Shown piece by piece: positions 51,022-60,084 of a stretch of DNA of 64,000 nucleotides (the stretch's first letter is position 1; each line of letters starts with the position of its first letter). The stretch is taken from positions 1 through 64,000 of the forward strand of contig NZ_QMFB01000012.1 in the NCBI RefSeq assembly GCF_003285015.1. Direction: 5' to 3'. Source of the stretch: Paenibacillus contaminans. GTDB lineage: Bacteria > Bacillota > Bacilli > Paenibacillales > NBRC-103111. Under the pieces are notes generated by a model. That model was not told where the DNA came from. It searched no databases and worked only from the letters and a program-made list of their open reading frames with translations. The translations under genes and the position numbers were made by a program.

Positions 51022-51897
51022 TTACAGCAGCAAATCCCCGTCATACGAGGCAATCACCTTGTAGAGATCCGGACGACGGTCGCGGAAAATCCCCCACTCG
51101 ATCCGCTGATTTTCCAGCTGGTCGAGATCGAATTCGGCAACGAGCACCGTTTCTTCGGAGCGTCCCGCTTCCGCCACTTTATTGCCCTGAGGCCCTGCAA
51201 TGAAAGAAGAGCCGTAGAATGTAATACTGGAGTCCTCGTCTTCTTCGACCCCTACACGGTTGGAGGCGATGACCGGCATCAGATTGGACGCGGCGTGGCC
51301 GAGCATGCACATTTGCCAGTGATCCTTCGAATCGATCGATCCGTCCTGCGGCTCCGATCCGATCGCCGTCGGGTAGAACAGCAGCTCCGCTCCCATAAGC
51401 GCCATGCAGCGGGCAGCCTCGGGATACCATTGATCCCAGCAGACGCCGACGCCGATTTTGCCGTAACGCGTATTCCATACTTTAAAGCCTGTGTCGCCCG
51501 GGTTGAAGTAGAACTTCTCTTCGTAGCCCGGTCCGTCCGGAATGTGGCTTTTGCGGTAGCGCCCCAGCACTTCGCCATTCGCATCGATTACCGCGAGCGA
51601 GTTGTATCTGGCATAATTCTTCTTCTCGTAGAAGCTTATCGGCAATACGACTTGAAGCTCCTTGGCGATCTTCTTGAAGTGATTCACCGCTTTATTATGT
51701 TCCAATTCGGTAGCATATACGTAATAATCCGCTTTTTCCTTCTGGCAAAAATACGGCGTTTCAAAAAGCTCCTGCAGCTGGATGATTTGCGCTCCTTGCG
51801 CAGCCGCTTGTCTGACAAGCGCTTCGGCTTTGCTTATATTCTCATCGATATTGGTTGAGCAGCTCATTTGCGTCGCCGCCACTTTTACGTTTCTCAA
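51022..51897 (-). CDS. aguB: N-carbamoylputrescine amidase
   Basis: A 291-residue nitrilase-superfamily enzyme with the catalytic triad Glu43 (LQELFETPYF), Lys116 (YRKSHIPDGPG) and Cys153 (GVGVCWDQWYPE). It hydrolyses N-carbamoylputrescine to putrescine, CO2 and ammonia. The pairing with agmatine deiminase 20 bp upstream makes the assignment firm. It starts with TTG at 51897 behind AGAGGG. Second gene of the aguA-aguB operon, giving the arginine-decarboxylase-derived route to putrescine. Confidence 0.93.
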   Translation of the reverse strand: MRNVKVAATQMSCSTNIDENISKAEALVRQAAAQGAQIIQLQELFETPYFCQKEKADYYVYATELEHNKAVNHFKKIAKELQVVLPISFYEKKNYARYNSLAVIDANGEVLGRYRKSHIPDGPGYEEKFYFNPGDTGFKVWNTRYGKIGVGVCWDQWYPEAARCMALMGAELLFYPTAIGSEPQDGSIDSKDHWQMCMLGHAASNLMPVIASNRVGVEEDEDSSITFYGSSFIAGPQGNKVAEAGRSEETVLVAEFDLDQLENQRIEWGIFRDRRPDLYKVIASYDGDLLL

Positions 51898-51917
51898 TCG
51901 GTTCCCTCTTTTCCCGT

Positions 51918-52946
51918 TTATTTCCCGGAAGGCATTTGCTGCGTCGTACAGTGGACGTTGCCGCCTTCGCGAATGATCGCCATCCCGTCGACCTTGCGGA
52001 TACGTCTGTCCGGGAACGTTTCGCCCAGCACCTTCTCGGCAAGCCGGTCGGTTTCCTCCGCAGCCCCTCCGAACACAGGCAAAACAATGCCGTCATTTAC
52101 AAAATAAAAGTTCAGGTAGCTGAGCGTTAAGCGGTTATCCTCATAGCTTGCATACGGCGGCTGCTGAATCGGAATGACTTCGAGCTTGCGGCCTTGCGCA
52201 TCCGTCGCTTCGCTTAAAATACGCAGATTTTCTTGAGTAATCGCATAATTGTCGTCCTCGGGATCGTCGCAAACCTGCATGATGACTTTGCCCGGGGCTG
52301 CGAAGCAAGCGATGTTATCGACATGGCCGTCCGTCTCGTCGCCGCTTAAGCCGTTTTTGAGCCAGATGACCTTGCTGACGCTCAGGAAAGTCATTAACTG
52401 CTCTTCGATCTGCTCTCTCGTAAGCTCGGGGTTCCGGTTCGGATTCAGCAAGCACTCCTCCGTCGTGATCAGCGTCCCTTCGCCGTCAACGTGAAGCGAT
52501 CCGCCTTCCATGACGAGTGGCGCATCGAATTGCCGTACGCCATAACGCGTCAAAATTTGCGGCGCCACCTGATCATCCAAATCCCATGGAGCATATTTGC
52601 CTCCCCATGCGTTAAAGCGCCAGTTTACGCCGGCTACTTCTCCCGCGCCGTTAACGACGAACGTCGGGCCGTTGTCGCGGAACCAGGCGTCATTGTGCGG
52701 GATCGGAATCAGCTCGATATTCGGCGCGTCGACGAGCGCCTTCACCCGATCGATATCGTCCGGGTTGACAACGATCCCCACCGGCTCGAATTCGGCTATG
52801 GCCAGCGCAATTTGTGCGTAGCCTTGAGATACGGACTCGTAGCTGTCCGGGTAAACCATCGACGATTGCACCGGCCACGAGATGAAGGTACGTGTATGTT
52901 CGGCCCACTCCGGGGGCATGGAATAATTCAAATCTTTGGGGTTCAT
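51918..52946 (-). CDS. aguA: agmatine deiminase
   Basis: A 342-residue enzyme of the peptidyl-arginine-deiminase-like family, converting agmatine to N-carbamoylputrescine and ammonia. Visible features are the N-terminal MPPEWAEHTRTFISWP, WFRDNGPTF, GDETDGHVDNIACF with the active His, and the C-terminal catalytic Cys333 in EGGNVHCTTQQ. The start ATG at 52946 has AGAGGAA upstream. First gene of the agmatine pathway operon. Confidence 0.94.
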   Translation of the reverse strand: MNPKDLNYSMPPEWAEHTRTFISWPVQSSMVYPDSYESVSQGYAQIALAIAEFEPVGIVVNPDDIDRVKALVDAPNIELIPIPHNDAWFRDNGPTFVVNGAGEVAGVNWRFNAWGGKYAPWDLDDQVAPQILTRYGVRQFDAPLVMEGGSLHVDGEGTLITTEECLLNPNRNPELTREQIEEQLMTFLSVSKVIWLKNGLSGDETDGHVDNIACFAAPGKVIMQVCDDPEDDNYAITQENLRILSEATDAQGRKLEVIPIQQPPYASYEDNRLTLSYLNFYFVNDGIVLPVFGGAAEETDRLAEKVLGETFPDRRIRKVDGMAIIREGGNVHCTTQQMPSGK

Positions 52947-53165
52947 GGCATTCCTCTCACTTTATGTTATGATTGTGGGCGTTCTTTATCCAAATTCCTA
53001 TATCATCATATACCAAAATGCCGCCGGTCTCAATTGGAATACAACGTCAGGTTTACCGCCGTTATGCAGCGCTGCGAAGCGCCCGGAACGTCCGGTTCTC
53101 GGGCTCGCGGAACGATGACGCTTCGGCCCTCGTACGCTCTTAACGCAACTCGTCAAGTCTTCCCT

Positions 53166-53813
53166 CTATTGCAGCCGCGACTGTTCCCCTCGTCCTGCAG
53201 GAAGCTCGTCCGGCGTATCTTCCGCTCTTGTGAACCGCGCCTCGATCCGCTTGCTGATCCAAAGGGAGATCCCGATGAACAGCAGGACATATACGATCTC
53301 GACCGGATTTCTAATAAATCTTTCCAAATCGTGACCGATGTAAGATACCGAGAACACCATAATTGCTTTGCCGAACAACACGGCGATGAGGAACGAGCGT
53401 ATCCGCATGCGGGCCACCCCGGCCGCCATATTGATGATGACGAACGGACCGACGGGAAAAATGCTAAGCAGAAATACATAGCTGAATGCATTTCGCCTTA
53501 TCCAGGTCATGCTTTTCTGCACCTTCGGCTTCCTGGCCCAACGATCCAAATAAGGATGTCCGGCAATTTTCCTTACGACCAGAAAAGTAACCATGCAGCC
53601 CGCTACCATCCCGATCCACGAATACAGGAAACCGAGCCATAGGCCGTATACCGCCGCATTTACGCCTACGATAAGGATGGTCGGCAGCGGAGGCACGAAC
53701 GATTTCATAAATGTAAGAAAAATGCCGGGAAACGGCCCCAGCGATCGGTACTGTTCCAATAATTCCTTAAGCCTTTCTTCCGTTAAAGAAGACAATAATT
53801 CGCTTACGTCCAT
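53166..53813 (-). CDS. TVP38/TMEM64 (VTT domain) membrane protein
   Basis: A 215-residue membrane protein with about five helices. It shows the VTT-type stretches SFVPPLPTILIVGVNAAVYG and FPVGPFVIINMAAGVARMRIRSF. The family is related to DedA and handles membrane lipids. The acidic residue typical of DedA re-entrant loops is replaced by PPLPT, as in the TVP38 group. The start ATG at 53813 has GGGTGA upstream. It is monocistronic. Confidence 0.82.
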   Translation of the reverse strand: MDVSELLSSLTEERLKELLEQYRSLGPFPGIFLTFMKSFVPPLPTILIVGVNAAVYGLWLGFLYSWIGMVAGCMVTFLVVRKIAGHPYLDRWARKPKVQKSMTWIRRNAFSYVFLLSIFPVGPFVIINMAAGVARMRIRSFLIAVLFGKAIMVFSVSYIGHDLERFIRNPVEIVYVLLFIGISLWISKRIEARFTRAEDTPDELPAGRGEQSRLQ

Positions 53814-53904
53814 TCCTTCTATTTCACCCGCTTAAGCTGTCGGATTCCTTTGAACTTTCCCATACAAGAATACCATACTCGTGCTCAAGAAGCAGCAGGT
53901 TTGA

Positions 53905-53966
53905 TTAACATTTGGGCGAATATGCAAGTATAATGGTTTGAGAAAACAGGCGATTTATGTTATAAT
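53905..53966 (+). promoter_or_regulatory. tandem sigma-A promoters
   Basis: P1: TTAACA (53905-53910), 18-bp spacer, TATAAT (53929-53934). P2: TTGAGA (53938-53943), 17-bp spacer, TATAAT (53961-53966). Both match sigma-A well and point to the small membrane-protein gene at 54002. Confidence 0.75.
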
Positions 53967-54001
53967 ATCGTTAATTAGAGTGGAATTGGAGGTGAAACCC
54001 T

Positions 54002-54361
54002 ATGATATCTCAAATTATCTCTTCCTTTCGTTATTTATCTACGATTCTAATTGCGGTCCTGATGTTGTTTACGATGCCTACGCCAAGTTTGGAGACGCAG
54101 CTCGGCAGCGAAACGACCCGTACCACCTTGTCGCAAGGAGTGGAATCCAACGTTAAATGGCTCGTTCGCAAGCACGTATCCGCTTCCGATGCCATTCGGC
54201 TTGCCGTGCTTTTATCCGCCTCCCTGCTCCCCTTTCTTTCCTGGAAAGCTGCGTCTTTACGCATCATGCCTGCAACCCGTAATGCCTTTTGCCCCCAGAT
54301 CGGCCGCCGTTTGACCCATTTGCGATTATCACCCATCAAATTCACATCCCTCTATGTGTAG
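54002..54361 (+). CDS. small secreted or membrane protein of unknown function
   Basis: A 119-residue protein. A hydrophobic N-terminal segment (residues 10-28, LSTILIAVLMLFTMPTP) looks like a signal peptide or anchor, and a second hydrophobic stretch (about 66-85) follows. The C-terminus is basic (RRLTHLRLSPIKF). I recognise no family. Its reality is supported by GGAGGTGA 7 nt before the ATG and by two strong promoters upstream. The Cys in NAFCPQIG is single. No homologue is recalled with certainty. Confidence 0.6.
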   Translation: MISQIISSFRYLSTILIAVLMLFTMPTPSLETQLGSETTRTTLSQGVESNVKWLVRKHVSASDAIRLAVLLSASLLPFLSWKAASLRIMPATRNAFCPQIGRRLTHLRLSPIKFTSLYV

Positions 54362-54898
54362 TTCCGCATTTCCTCGTAATAATAAAGTCCTGAAACCCGT
54401 CTGCCCTTTTATGAAAATAATTCCATTTTTATGAAAATGAAGCGAAGCGTTCTCCGCATTCTTTGTGCTGACCGTATTTCGTTTAAGCTGGACACGATTC
54501 TTTTCCGTAGGCTAAAGTCCGGTGAATAATAAGCCTTTTCTTGCTATTCACAAGACTTCTTTTAAATCGCTTTTTAAAAATCGGCCTGCGGCGGGTTTGT
54601 TTGATGCTGCCTGTAAAGGGATAAACGGCTGCGCCGTCTTTTCCGAAGTGCGCGTTTACCGTGAAATCGAACAATCAGCGGAGATGTACTTTCAGGAGAT
54701 TTTAAGGAAACCGCTGGTCCGTTTTCAGTTATCAGTTATCAGAACGCGTGTTGTGGAAGCGGTTCTAGATCTGCGCTAAACGCCAGCGTGAAAAGACGCC
54801 GGCGAACGTTTTATCCTTTTGGAAAAGGGGACACGAGGGAAACGAAATACGGGAACATCTCGAGAATCGGTAGAGCGCTCGCAATGAGGAGGCACCAG
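54362..54898. other. 537-bp intergenic region
   Basis: No supported gene; an open frame at 54522-54779 starts with GTG but lacks a ribosome binding site. I looked for a ydaO-type (c-di-AMP) riboswitch before the KhtTU operon and did not see its conserved core. Confidence 0.45.
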
Positions 54899-55390
54899 AT
54901 GAACATTCGCGAAACCGATCTTCCCGGAATTGGAAAAAAATTTCAAATGATCACGCGCTTCGGCGACAAATTGGTCCTGATCGTACATGATGACGGACGT
55001 CGGGAGTGTTATCACTTCGACCAAGACGACCAGGACGAAATGACGTCCATGATTACGCTTGACGACGACGAAGCCAGATATGTCGCCGGCATTATCGGAG
55101 GAATGGCTTACAAGCCGAAGGCGCTTGAGACGATCGAAGTCGTTCTCGACGATCTCGTCATCGAATGGTACCGCATCGAGGAAGGCTGCTGCTTTATAGG
55201 CAAAACCATCGGCGAGCTGGACATCCGCGGACGTACGGGAGCGACGATCATCGCCATTTCGGAAAAGCACCACAATCAGATCAACCCCGATCCGAATATC
55301 GCGCTTACCGCCGATACGACGCTTATCGTCGCCGGCGACAGAAGACAGCAAAAAGCCTTTAAGAATCTGCTCATGAATGGGGGCGGTTAA
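54899..55390 (+). CDS. khtT: KhtT-like regulatory subunit of a K+/H+ antiporter (TrkA-C domain)
   Basis: A 163-residue cytosolic protein. An N-terminal part (MNIRETDLPGIGKKFQM) is followed by a C-terminal TrkA_C/RCK-C domain (residues ~75-160, GKTIGELDIRGRTGATIIAI and ADTTLIVAGDRRQQKAF). KhtT controls the KhtU antiporter and binds c-di-AMP in Bacillus. The start ATG at 54899 has GAGGAGG upstream; a longer reading to 54788 is unlikely. Two bases separate it from khtU. Confidence 0.9.
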   Translation: MNIRETDLPGIGKKFQMITRFGDKLVLIVHDDGRRECYHFDQDDQDEMTSMITLDDDEARYVAGIIGGMAYKPKALETIEVVLDDLVIEWYRIEEGCCFIGKTIGELDIRGRTGATIIAISEKHHNQINPDPNIALTADTTLIVAGDRRQQKAFKNLLMNGGG

Positions 55391-55392
55391 CC

Positions 55393-56628
55393 ATGAATGA
55401 TCTCGTTTTTGAGATCGGCTTGGCAATCGCACTCATTGCTATAGCCGGCTTGCTGTCGACGAAGCTGCGTTTCTCGGTTATTCCGTTCTATATTTTGGTC
55501 GGGATGGCGGTAGGACCGCATTCCATTCAATGGGGACATTTCGATTTGCGCTTTATCGAGAGCGCCCCTTTTATCGACTTTCTCGGCCGGATCGGAATCT
55601 TGTTCCTGCTGTTCTGCTTGGGACTGGAATTTTCGATCGGGAGACTGATCAAATCCGGCCGTTCGATCGCCGTCGGCGGCACGATCTACATTCTGATCAA
55701 TTTCTCGCTCAGCCTGATTTTCGGATGGGCGGCCGGTCTCCCTTTGCTCGAGGTGCTTATCGTCGGAGGCGTCATGACGATATCTTCAAGCGCTATCGCC
55801 GCGAAAGTGCTGGTGGACCTGAAACGGACCGCAAACCCGGAAACGGAAATGATTCTCGGCATCATCATGTTTGACGACGTGTTTCTCGCCGTCTACATTT
55901 CCATTCTTTCCGGACTCATCCTGAACGGCTCTTCCTCGCTGGGAGGCGTCTTGATGACGGCGCTCATCGCGCTCGGCTTCATGCTGCTCGTACTGGTGAT
56001 CGGACGCAAATGCGTTCCGCTGCTCAACCGCATGCTGAATATACGCTCCAACGAGCTGTTTTTGCTGGTTATCTTCGCACTGCTCTTTACGATCGCCGGC
56101 TTCTCCGAGACGATTCACGTTGCGGAAGCGATCGGGGCGCTGCTTGTCGGGCTCGTGCTTGCCGAAACCGCGCATCTTAAGCGAATCGAGCAGCTAATCT
56201 TTCCGTTCCGGGACTTCTTCGGGGCGATCTTCTTCTTCAGCTTCGGCTTGACGATCGATCCGCTCTCGCTCGGTGGTGCCGTCTGGCTTTCCATCGGAGC
56301 TGTCGTGCTTACGCTGATCGGCAATCTCGTATCGGGCATGTGGGCAGGCCGCAATGCCGGACTTTCGCCTAAAGCCTCGGTAAACATCGGCATCACGATC
56401 GTCGCGCGCGGCGAGTTTTCAATCATTATGGCCAACCTGGCCAAAGCTGGGGGCTTACTGCAGATTATCCAGCCATTTACGGCCTTATATGTACTCATAT
56501 TAGCGATTCTTGGGCCGCTGCTGACCAAGGAAACCAAGCATATTTATCGTTTAATGGCCCCCCTCTTCAAACGTTCTCGATGGGGTCAAGGCGAACCGAA
56601 GAAGAAAGAGGTGACGTCGGAGAGCTAA
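55393..56628 (+). CDS. khtU: KhtU-like CPA2 K+/H+ antiporter
   Basis: A 411-residue monovalent cation:proton antiporter-2 (KefB-like) with about 12 helices. Stretches include LFLLFCLGLEFSIGRLIKSG, MTISSSAIAAKVLVDL, GIIMFDDVFLAVY (the conserved Asp pair) and GITIVARGEFSIIMANLAK. It extrudes K+ in exchange for H+ under control of KhtT. It ends with a Lys/Glu-rich cytosolic tail. It forms a two-gene operon with khtT; the small gene at 56690 may be a third member. Confidence 0.92.
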   Translation: MNDLVFEIGLAIALIAIAGLLSTKLRFSVIPFYILVGMAVGPHSIQWGHFDLRFIESAPFIDFLGRIGILFLLFCLGLEFSIGRLIKSGRSIAVGGTIYILINFSLSLIFGWAAGLPLLEVLIVGGVMTISSSAIAAKVLVDLKRTANPETEMILGIIMFDDVFLAVYISILSGLILNGSSSLGGVLMTALIALGFMLLVLVIGRKCVPLLNRMLNIRSNELFLLVIFALLFTIAGFSETIHVAEAIGALLVGLVLAETAHLKRIEQLIFPFRDFFGAIFFFSFGLTIDPLSLGGAVWLSIGAVVLTLIGNLVSGMWAGRNAGLSPKASVNIGITIVARGEFSIIMANLAKAGGLLQIIQPFTALYVLILAILGPLLTKETKHIYRLMAPLFKRSRWGQGEPKKKEVTSES

Positions 56629-56689
56629 GCCGCTGCTGAAAGTCGCATAATGGAGCTTCTAAACCAAAATGGTGAGGAGGAATTCACGA

Positions 56690-57142
56690 ATGAGACCCTT
56701 AGTGGAAACGGCCTGGCATCCGGTTACCGATCAGGCTGAGATCCAACCGGCCGCTATAAAGCGGCTAACGGGGGCGGCAGCCGATAGACTTGAAGTCATG
56801 TGCTCGGCTATCGCATTCGCAATTTTGGCGGTCATCATGTTCCTGGAGATCAACCTGATGCCGCATCGAACGACATTAAACCGGGTTATGCGGGTTCGCA
56901 GCGCCAAGGGAGATGAAATCGGCACGGCCCTTAAGCAAGCCACCGGCCGGGAACCGACGATGCTTGGCAGCAAGGAAGAAGGCGACGGAACCATCGTATA
57001 CGCCCTGCAAATCGATATTTACCGCCTGGAAGAAAGCACGTTGAAAGACGTTATTTATGCCATCGACCCCGATGCCGTCATAGACATGCTGCCTCAATAC
57101 TCCGTTTACAGGGGCGGCCGCCCTACCGACAAGCACCGGTAA
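56690..57142 (+). CDS. small membrane protein with DUF2179/YitT-C-like domain
   Basis: A 150-residue protein with one hydrophobic segment (about residues 36-55, LEVMCSAIAFAILAVIMFLE). The C-terminal part (EEGDGTIVYALQIDIYRLEE, STLKDVIYAIDPDAVIDML) resembles the DUF2179 ferredoxin-like domain at the end of YitT-family proteins. The start ATG at 56690 has GAGGAGG 10 nt upstream. It follows khtU by 61 bp in the same direction. Function unknown. Confidence 0.65.
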   Translation: MRPLVETAWHPVTDQAEIQPAAIKRLTGAAADRLEVMCSAIAFAILAVIMFLEINLMPHRTTLNRVMRVRSAKGDEIGTALKQATGREPTMLGSKEEGDGTIVYALQIDIYRLEESTLKDVIYAIDPDAVIDMLPQYSVYRGGRPTDKHR

Positions 57143-57362
57143 AGCAACCGCATAACATGCAGATCAACCACAGTCATCCGCAATACCGCCAGAAAGACGG
57201 CCGAGGGAGTGCGACCGAGTACGGTGTGCCGGCGGAAAACAACCGGAACTCCGTGCGGGAGCATCGGCGGAGTGCCGTAGAAAAGCCGGCGGGACCAAGC
57301 ATCGACGGAATTCCGGCAAAACGCCGGCAGGATGCCGACGGAAATCGGAGCGAGCCTCATGG

Positions 57363-58154
57363 CTAGCGTCCGTTGTCGTATCTGCCGTAGCTTCGGGCAT
57401 ATTCCGCCATCCGGTCGTACGCCCTTCGATCCAGCTTCTTCAGCGGATGGTATTGTGGATGATTGGAGTTGACCTCCAATATCCATAATCGGCCATTGCG
57501 GTCATAAGCAAAATCAATCCCCATCTCGTGCATGCCCGAGCGCATCCGGCTCAATACCCTTGATACTTGCAGCGCTTTGGCGGTCAAGTAGTACGTGCGG
57601 GAACGACGCGCCGAAGAAGAAAGCCTCTTTTGCTTTAACAAATTTTGCAGCGTTACGATTTTGCCTCCCTGATAGTAGTTCGTCACGATTTTGTATGGAG
57701 CCCCTACCTTCGCCATAATTCCGGTGCAGGTCCACGAACCGCCCGGCTTACGCTGAACCATGGCGCGCAAATCATAAGGTCGTCCATTCACCCGATCCAG
57801 CCAAACTGCTTGCTGAACGATCATCCTGCCTTGACGCTGCGCCTTCATATGCCGATACAACGACGACAGCGTACCGAAGCGGCGCCGCAGTTGGCTCCGT
57901 TTCCGCGTAGACAGGAGCTCGTAACCGCCAATTAATCGCGTCATTCTGTGCACGCCGATCCCCATGGACCCTACATCCGGCTTGATGTAGAGCGATTTGT
58001 ATCTCCCCGCCATGCTTCTCAGATTCGGCTCCGTTAAGGAAACCGTGTGCGGAACAAGCCGTTTCAGCGCCCCTGTGGCGGACAAATAACGGCAAACGCG
58101 CTGCTTGCCCCGTATTTTTGCGCTTGCATAATTCTTTTTGTACAAAGGAACCAC
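57363..58154 (-). CDS. YheC/YheD-family ATP-grasp protein (spore coat-associated type)
   Basis: A 263-residue ATP-grasp protein. It has LYIKPDVGSMGIGVHRM (the nucleotide-binding Lys/Gly-rich strand), VNGRPYDLRAMVQRK, and GMHEMGIDFAYDRNGRLWILEVNSNHP with the metal-binding Glu/Asn. It is shorter than YheC/D (~360-450 residues), lacking the usual N-terminal half. The family associates with the Bacillus spore coat; substrate unknown. It starts with GTG at 58154 (poor ribosome binding site), so the start is uncertain. Confidence 0.8.
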   Translation of the reverse strand: MVPLYKKNYASAKIRGKQRVCRYLSATGALKRLVPHTVSLTEPNLRSMAGRYKSLYIKPDVGSMGIGVHRMTRLIGGYELLSTRKRSQLRRRFGTLSSLYRHMKAQRQGRMIVQQAVWLDRVNGRPYDLRAMVQRKPGGSWTCTGIMAKVGAPYKIVTNYYQGGKIVTLQNLLKQKRLSSSARRSRTYYLTAKALQVSRVLSRMRSGMHEMGIDFAYDRNGRLWILEVNSNHPQYHPLKKLDRRAYDRMAEYARSYGRYDNGR

Positions 58155-58226
58155 CTCGGTACGGTATATGAATCTCGCACGTAAAGGAATTGTACGTTTG
58201 CTCCGTATCGGTCAATATGGGTTAAT

Positions 58227-58265
58227 AAAAAGCCGCCCCCAAACCCGTAGGATTTGGAGACAGCT
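58227..58265 (-). terminator. terminator of yjlC-ndh
   Basis: On the minus strand AGCTGTCTCCAAA pairs with TTTGGGGGCGGCT (some G-U pairs), followed by TTTTT (58231-58227). It sits 27 bp after the ndh stop. Confidence 0.7.
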
Positions 58266-58292
58266 CTGCTCAAAGAAGACGTATGTTATGTT

Positions 58293-59471
58293 CTAGTATA
58301 CCAAGGAGAACAGGCCGTTGATGTGGGACAAGTAACGCACGTTGCTCGCCTCTTTCATCAGGGACGCCGGCGTACCTTTCAGCTTCAGCTGGCTGCCGCC
58401 GATCGTGCCGATCGCATCTTTGCGGCCCAAGCTTGCAAGCGTACCGGAGAATACCGGCTTGAATTCCTTCATCGGCAAGCCTTTCTCAGCCGCAAACAGG
58501 TTGTAGCCGACCGTTTCGCCCATTTGCCATGCGATTTGCGCGCTAGGCGGGTATGGACGGCCTTCCGGACTCATCACGACCGCGCTGTCTCCGGCCAGGA
58601 ATACTTCCGGATGCGAAGTCGACTGCAGCGTAGGCGTAACCGTAGCGCGTCCGCGGTTTACTTCGATGCCGCAGTTTGCCACTACCGTATTGCCCGTAAC
58701 GCCGCCCGTCCAAACAAGCGTATTCGTTTCGATCGTCGTGCCGTCCTTCAGCATAACGTTCGTGCCTTGCACTTCCGTAACGGCAACGCCTGTCAATACC
58801 TTCACGCCGCGCTTCTCCAGGCTTGTTTTGGCGCGCTCGATCAGATCCGGAGCGAAGCCTGTCAAAATGTTCGGGCCGGCTTCTACGCAATAAAGCGTTA
58901 TGTCGTTGAAGTCTACGCCTTTGGAAAGGCAAACCGACGGAAGCGTATCGACCATTTCGCCGATCAGCTCGATGCCGGAAAGACCGCCGCCGCCGATGAC
59001 GAACGTAGCGTCCGCTTTATTTTGGGATTTGCTGTAAGCTTCGATGCGAGCTTCGACATGCGCGCGGATGTTGTTTGCGTCCTCGATCGATTTCAGCGTA
59101 AAGCTGTTCTCTTCCAAGCCCGGAATGCCGAAGAACGCCGTTTCGCTGCCGAGGGCAACGATCAGCGAATCATAGCTCAACATGAGACCGCTGTTCAATT
59201 GAACGGTTTTTTGACCCAATTGAATGCTTTCCACCGTATCGATTTTCAGGTCGATGTTTTTGCCGCGCAGCAGCTTGTCCAGAGGAAGTCCTACATTCTT
59301 CTCGTTCAATCCGCCGACGGCCAAACGGTGAAGCTCGGTCACGATTTGATGAAATGGCGTACGGTTTACGACCGTAATCGCCGCTTCCTCGGAAGTCAAA
59401 TATTTACGCGCCGTCAAAGCGGTCAACAAACCGCCGTACCCGCCGCCGATGATTAAAATTTGCTTAGCCAT
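58293..59471 (-). CDS. ndh: type II NADH dehydrogenase (NDH-2)
   Basis: A 392-residue monotopic FAD enzyme that oxidises NADH and passes electrons to menaquinone without pumping protons. The N-terminal FAD-binding motif is GGGYGG (residues ~9-14), the NADH-binding dinucleotide motif is VIGGGGLSGIE, and FLAGDSAVV and AQIAWQMGETV come near the end. The start ATG at 59471 has GGAGG upstream. It is the second gene after a DUF1641 (YjlC) gene, the same order as in Bacillus subtilis, where Rex controls the operon. Confidence 0.93.
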   Translation of the reverse strand: MAKQILIIGGGYGGLLTALTARKYLTSEEAAITVVNRTPFHQIVTELHRLAVGGLNEKNVGLPLDKLLRGKNIDLKIDTVESIQLGQKTVQLNSGLMLSYDSLIVALGSETAFFGIPGLEENSFTLKSIEDANNIRAHVEARIEAYSKSQNKADATFVIGGGGLSGIELIGEMVDTLPSVCLSKGVDFNDITLYCVEAGPNILTGFAPDLIERAKTSLEKRGVKVLTGVAVTEVQGTNVMLKDGTTIETNTLVWTGGVTGNTVVANCGIEVNRGRATVTPTLQSTSHPEVFLAGDSAVVMSPEGRPYPPSAQIAWQMGETVGYNLFAAEKGLPMKEFKPVFSGTLASLGRKDAIGTIGGSQLKLKGTPASLMKEASNVRYLSHINGLFSLVY

Positions 59472-59507
59472 GCTGATCCTCCATTCGAGTGGACACTTCG
59501 TGCCGGA

Positions 59508-59951
59508 TTACCCTTGTTTTTTGTTCTCCGCCATTACAGTCAAGAAAGCTTGCGAGAAACGAAGCATGCTTTGGACTTGCGGATCCTTCAGCATTTTGAG
59601 AATGCCGAAAAGACCGATCGTTGCATTCTCGGTTTGCGCTGCACGGTCGCTTGCTTCAACCGCAGCGGCAGCGATACCTTTGGCTTTCTCTTGGATCGGC
59701 TTCACGAATTCGTCCAAGCCGCCCTTCAAATCGTCGATCAGCACGCGATCGTTTGCTACGGTAGCCGCGATGTCGTATGCTTTAGTAAGCAGCGCCACCA
59801 GCTCGGCCAGCTTCGGAAGGTTTTCAACCAGCTCCGTAAGCGATCTTTGAATTTCCGGCTTCATCAGCTGATCAAGCACGTCCAGCTGCTCCCCGCGTGC
59901 GGCCACTGCTGTGGTTTCGCTCGGCGGTTGTTGAGTCAATGTTTCTGACAT
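59508..59951 (-). CDS. yjlC: DUF1641 protein (YjlC-like)
   Basis: A 147-residue DUF1641 protein, mostly helical and soluble (LDQLMKPEIQRSLTELVENL, LIDDLKGGLDEFVKPIQEKA, LFGILKMLKDPQVQSMLRFS). The B. subtilis yjlC gene precedes ndh, as here. Function unknown, possibly a partner of NDH-2. The start ATG at 59951 has AAAGGAGG upstream; the longer reading to 60035 lacks a site. Behind a Rex-type operator. Confidence 0.9.
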   Translation of the reverse strand: MSETLTQQPPSETTAVAARGEQLDVLDQLMKPEIQRSLTELVENLPKLAELVALLTKAYDIAATVANDRVLIDDLKGGLDEFVKPIQEKAKGIAAAAVEASDRAAQTENATIGLFGILKMLKDPQVQSMLRFSQAFLTVMAENKKQG

Positions 59952-60066
59952 GGTAAATCCTCCTTTGCATTGCGTATGTGTCTGATTTTCGTTACCTTTT
60001 GAAGCGATCCCCTTGTACCGTCTTTTAGCGATCAAGTCCTAATCTGTTTCCAGCGCAGAAACTTTT

Positions 60067-60084
60067 TTGTGAACATTTTCACAC
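60067..60084. promoter_or_regulatory. Rex (NADH-sensing repressor) operator of yjlC-ndh
   Basis: TTGTGAA-CATT-TTCACAC matches the Rex consensus TTGTGAA-N4-TTCACAA at 17 of 18 positions counting the spacer as free. It directly abuts the -10 box (TATAAT on the minus strand, 60090-60085), so Rex binding would block the promoter until NADH rises. Confidence 0.78.

Noticed and set aside
54522..54779. 85-codon open frame before khtT
   Set aside because: It starts with GTG without a ribosome binding site, and the composition gives no family signal.
54362..54898. Possible c-di-AMP riboswitch before khtTU
   Set aside because: The conserved ydaO-type core is not visible; the region has only weak hairpins.
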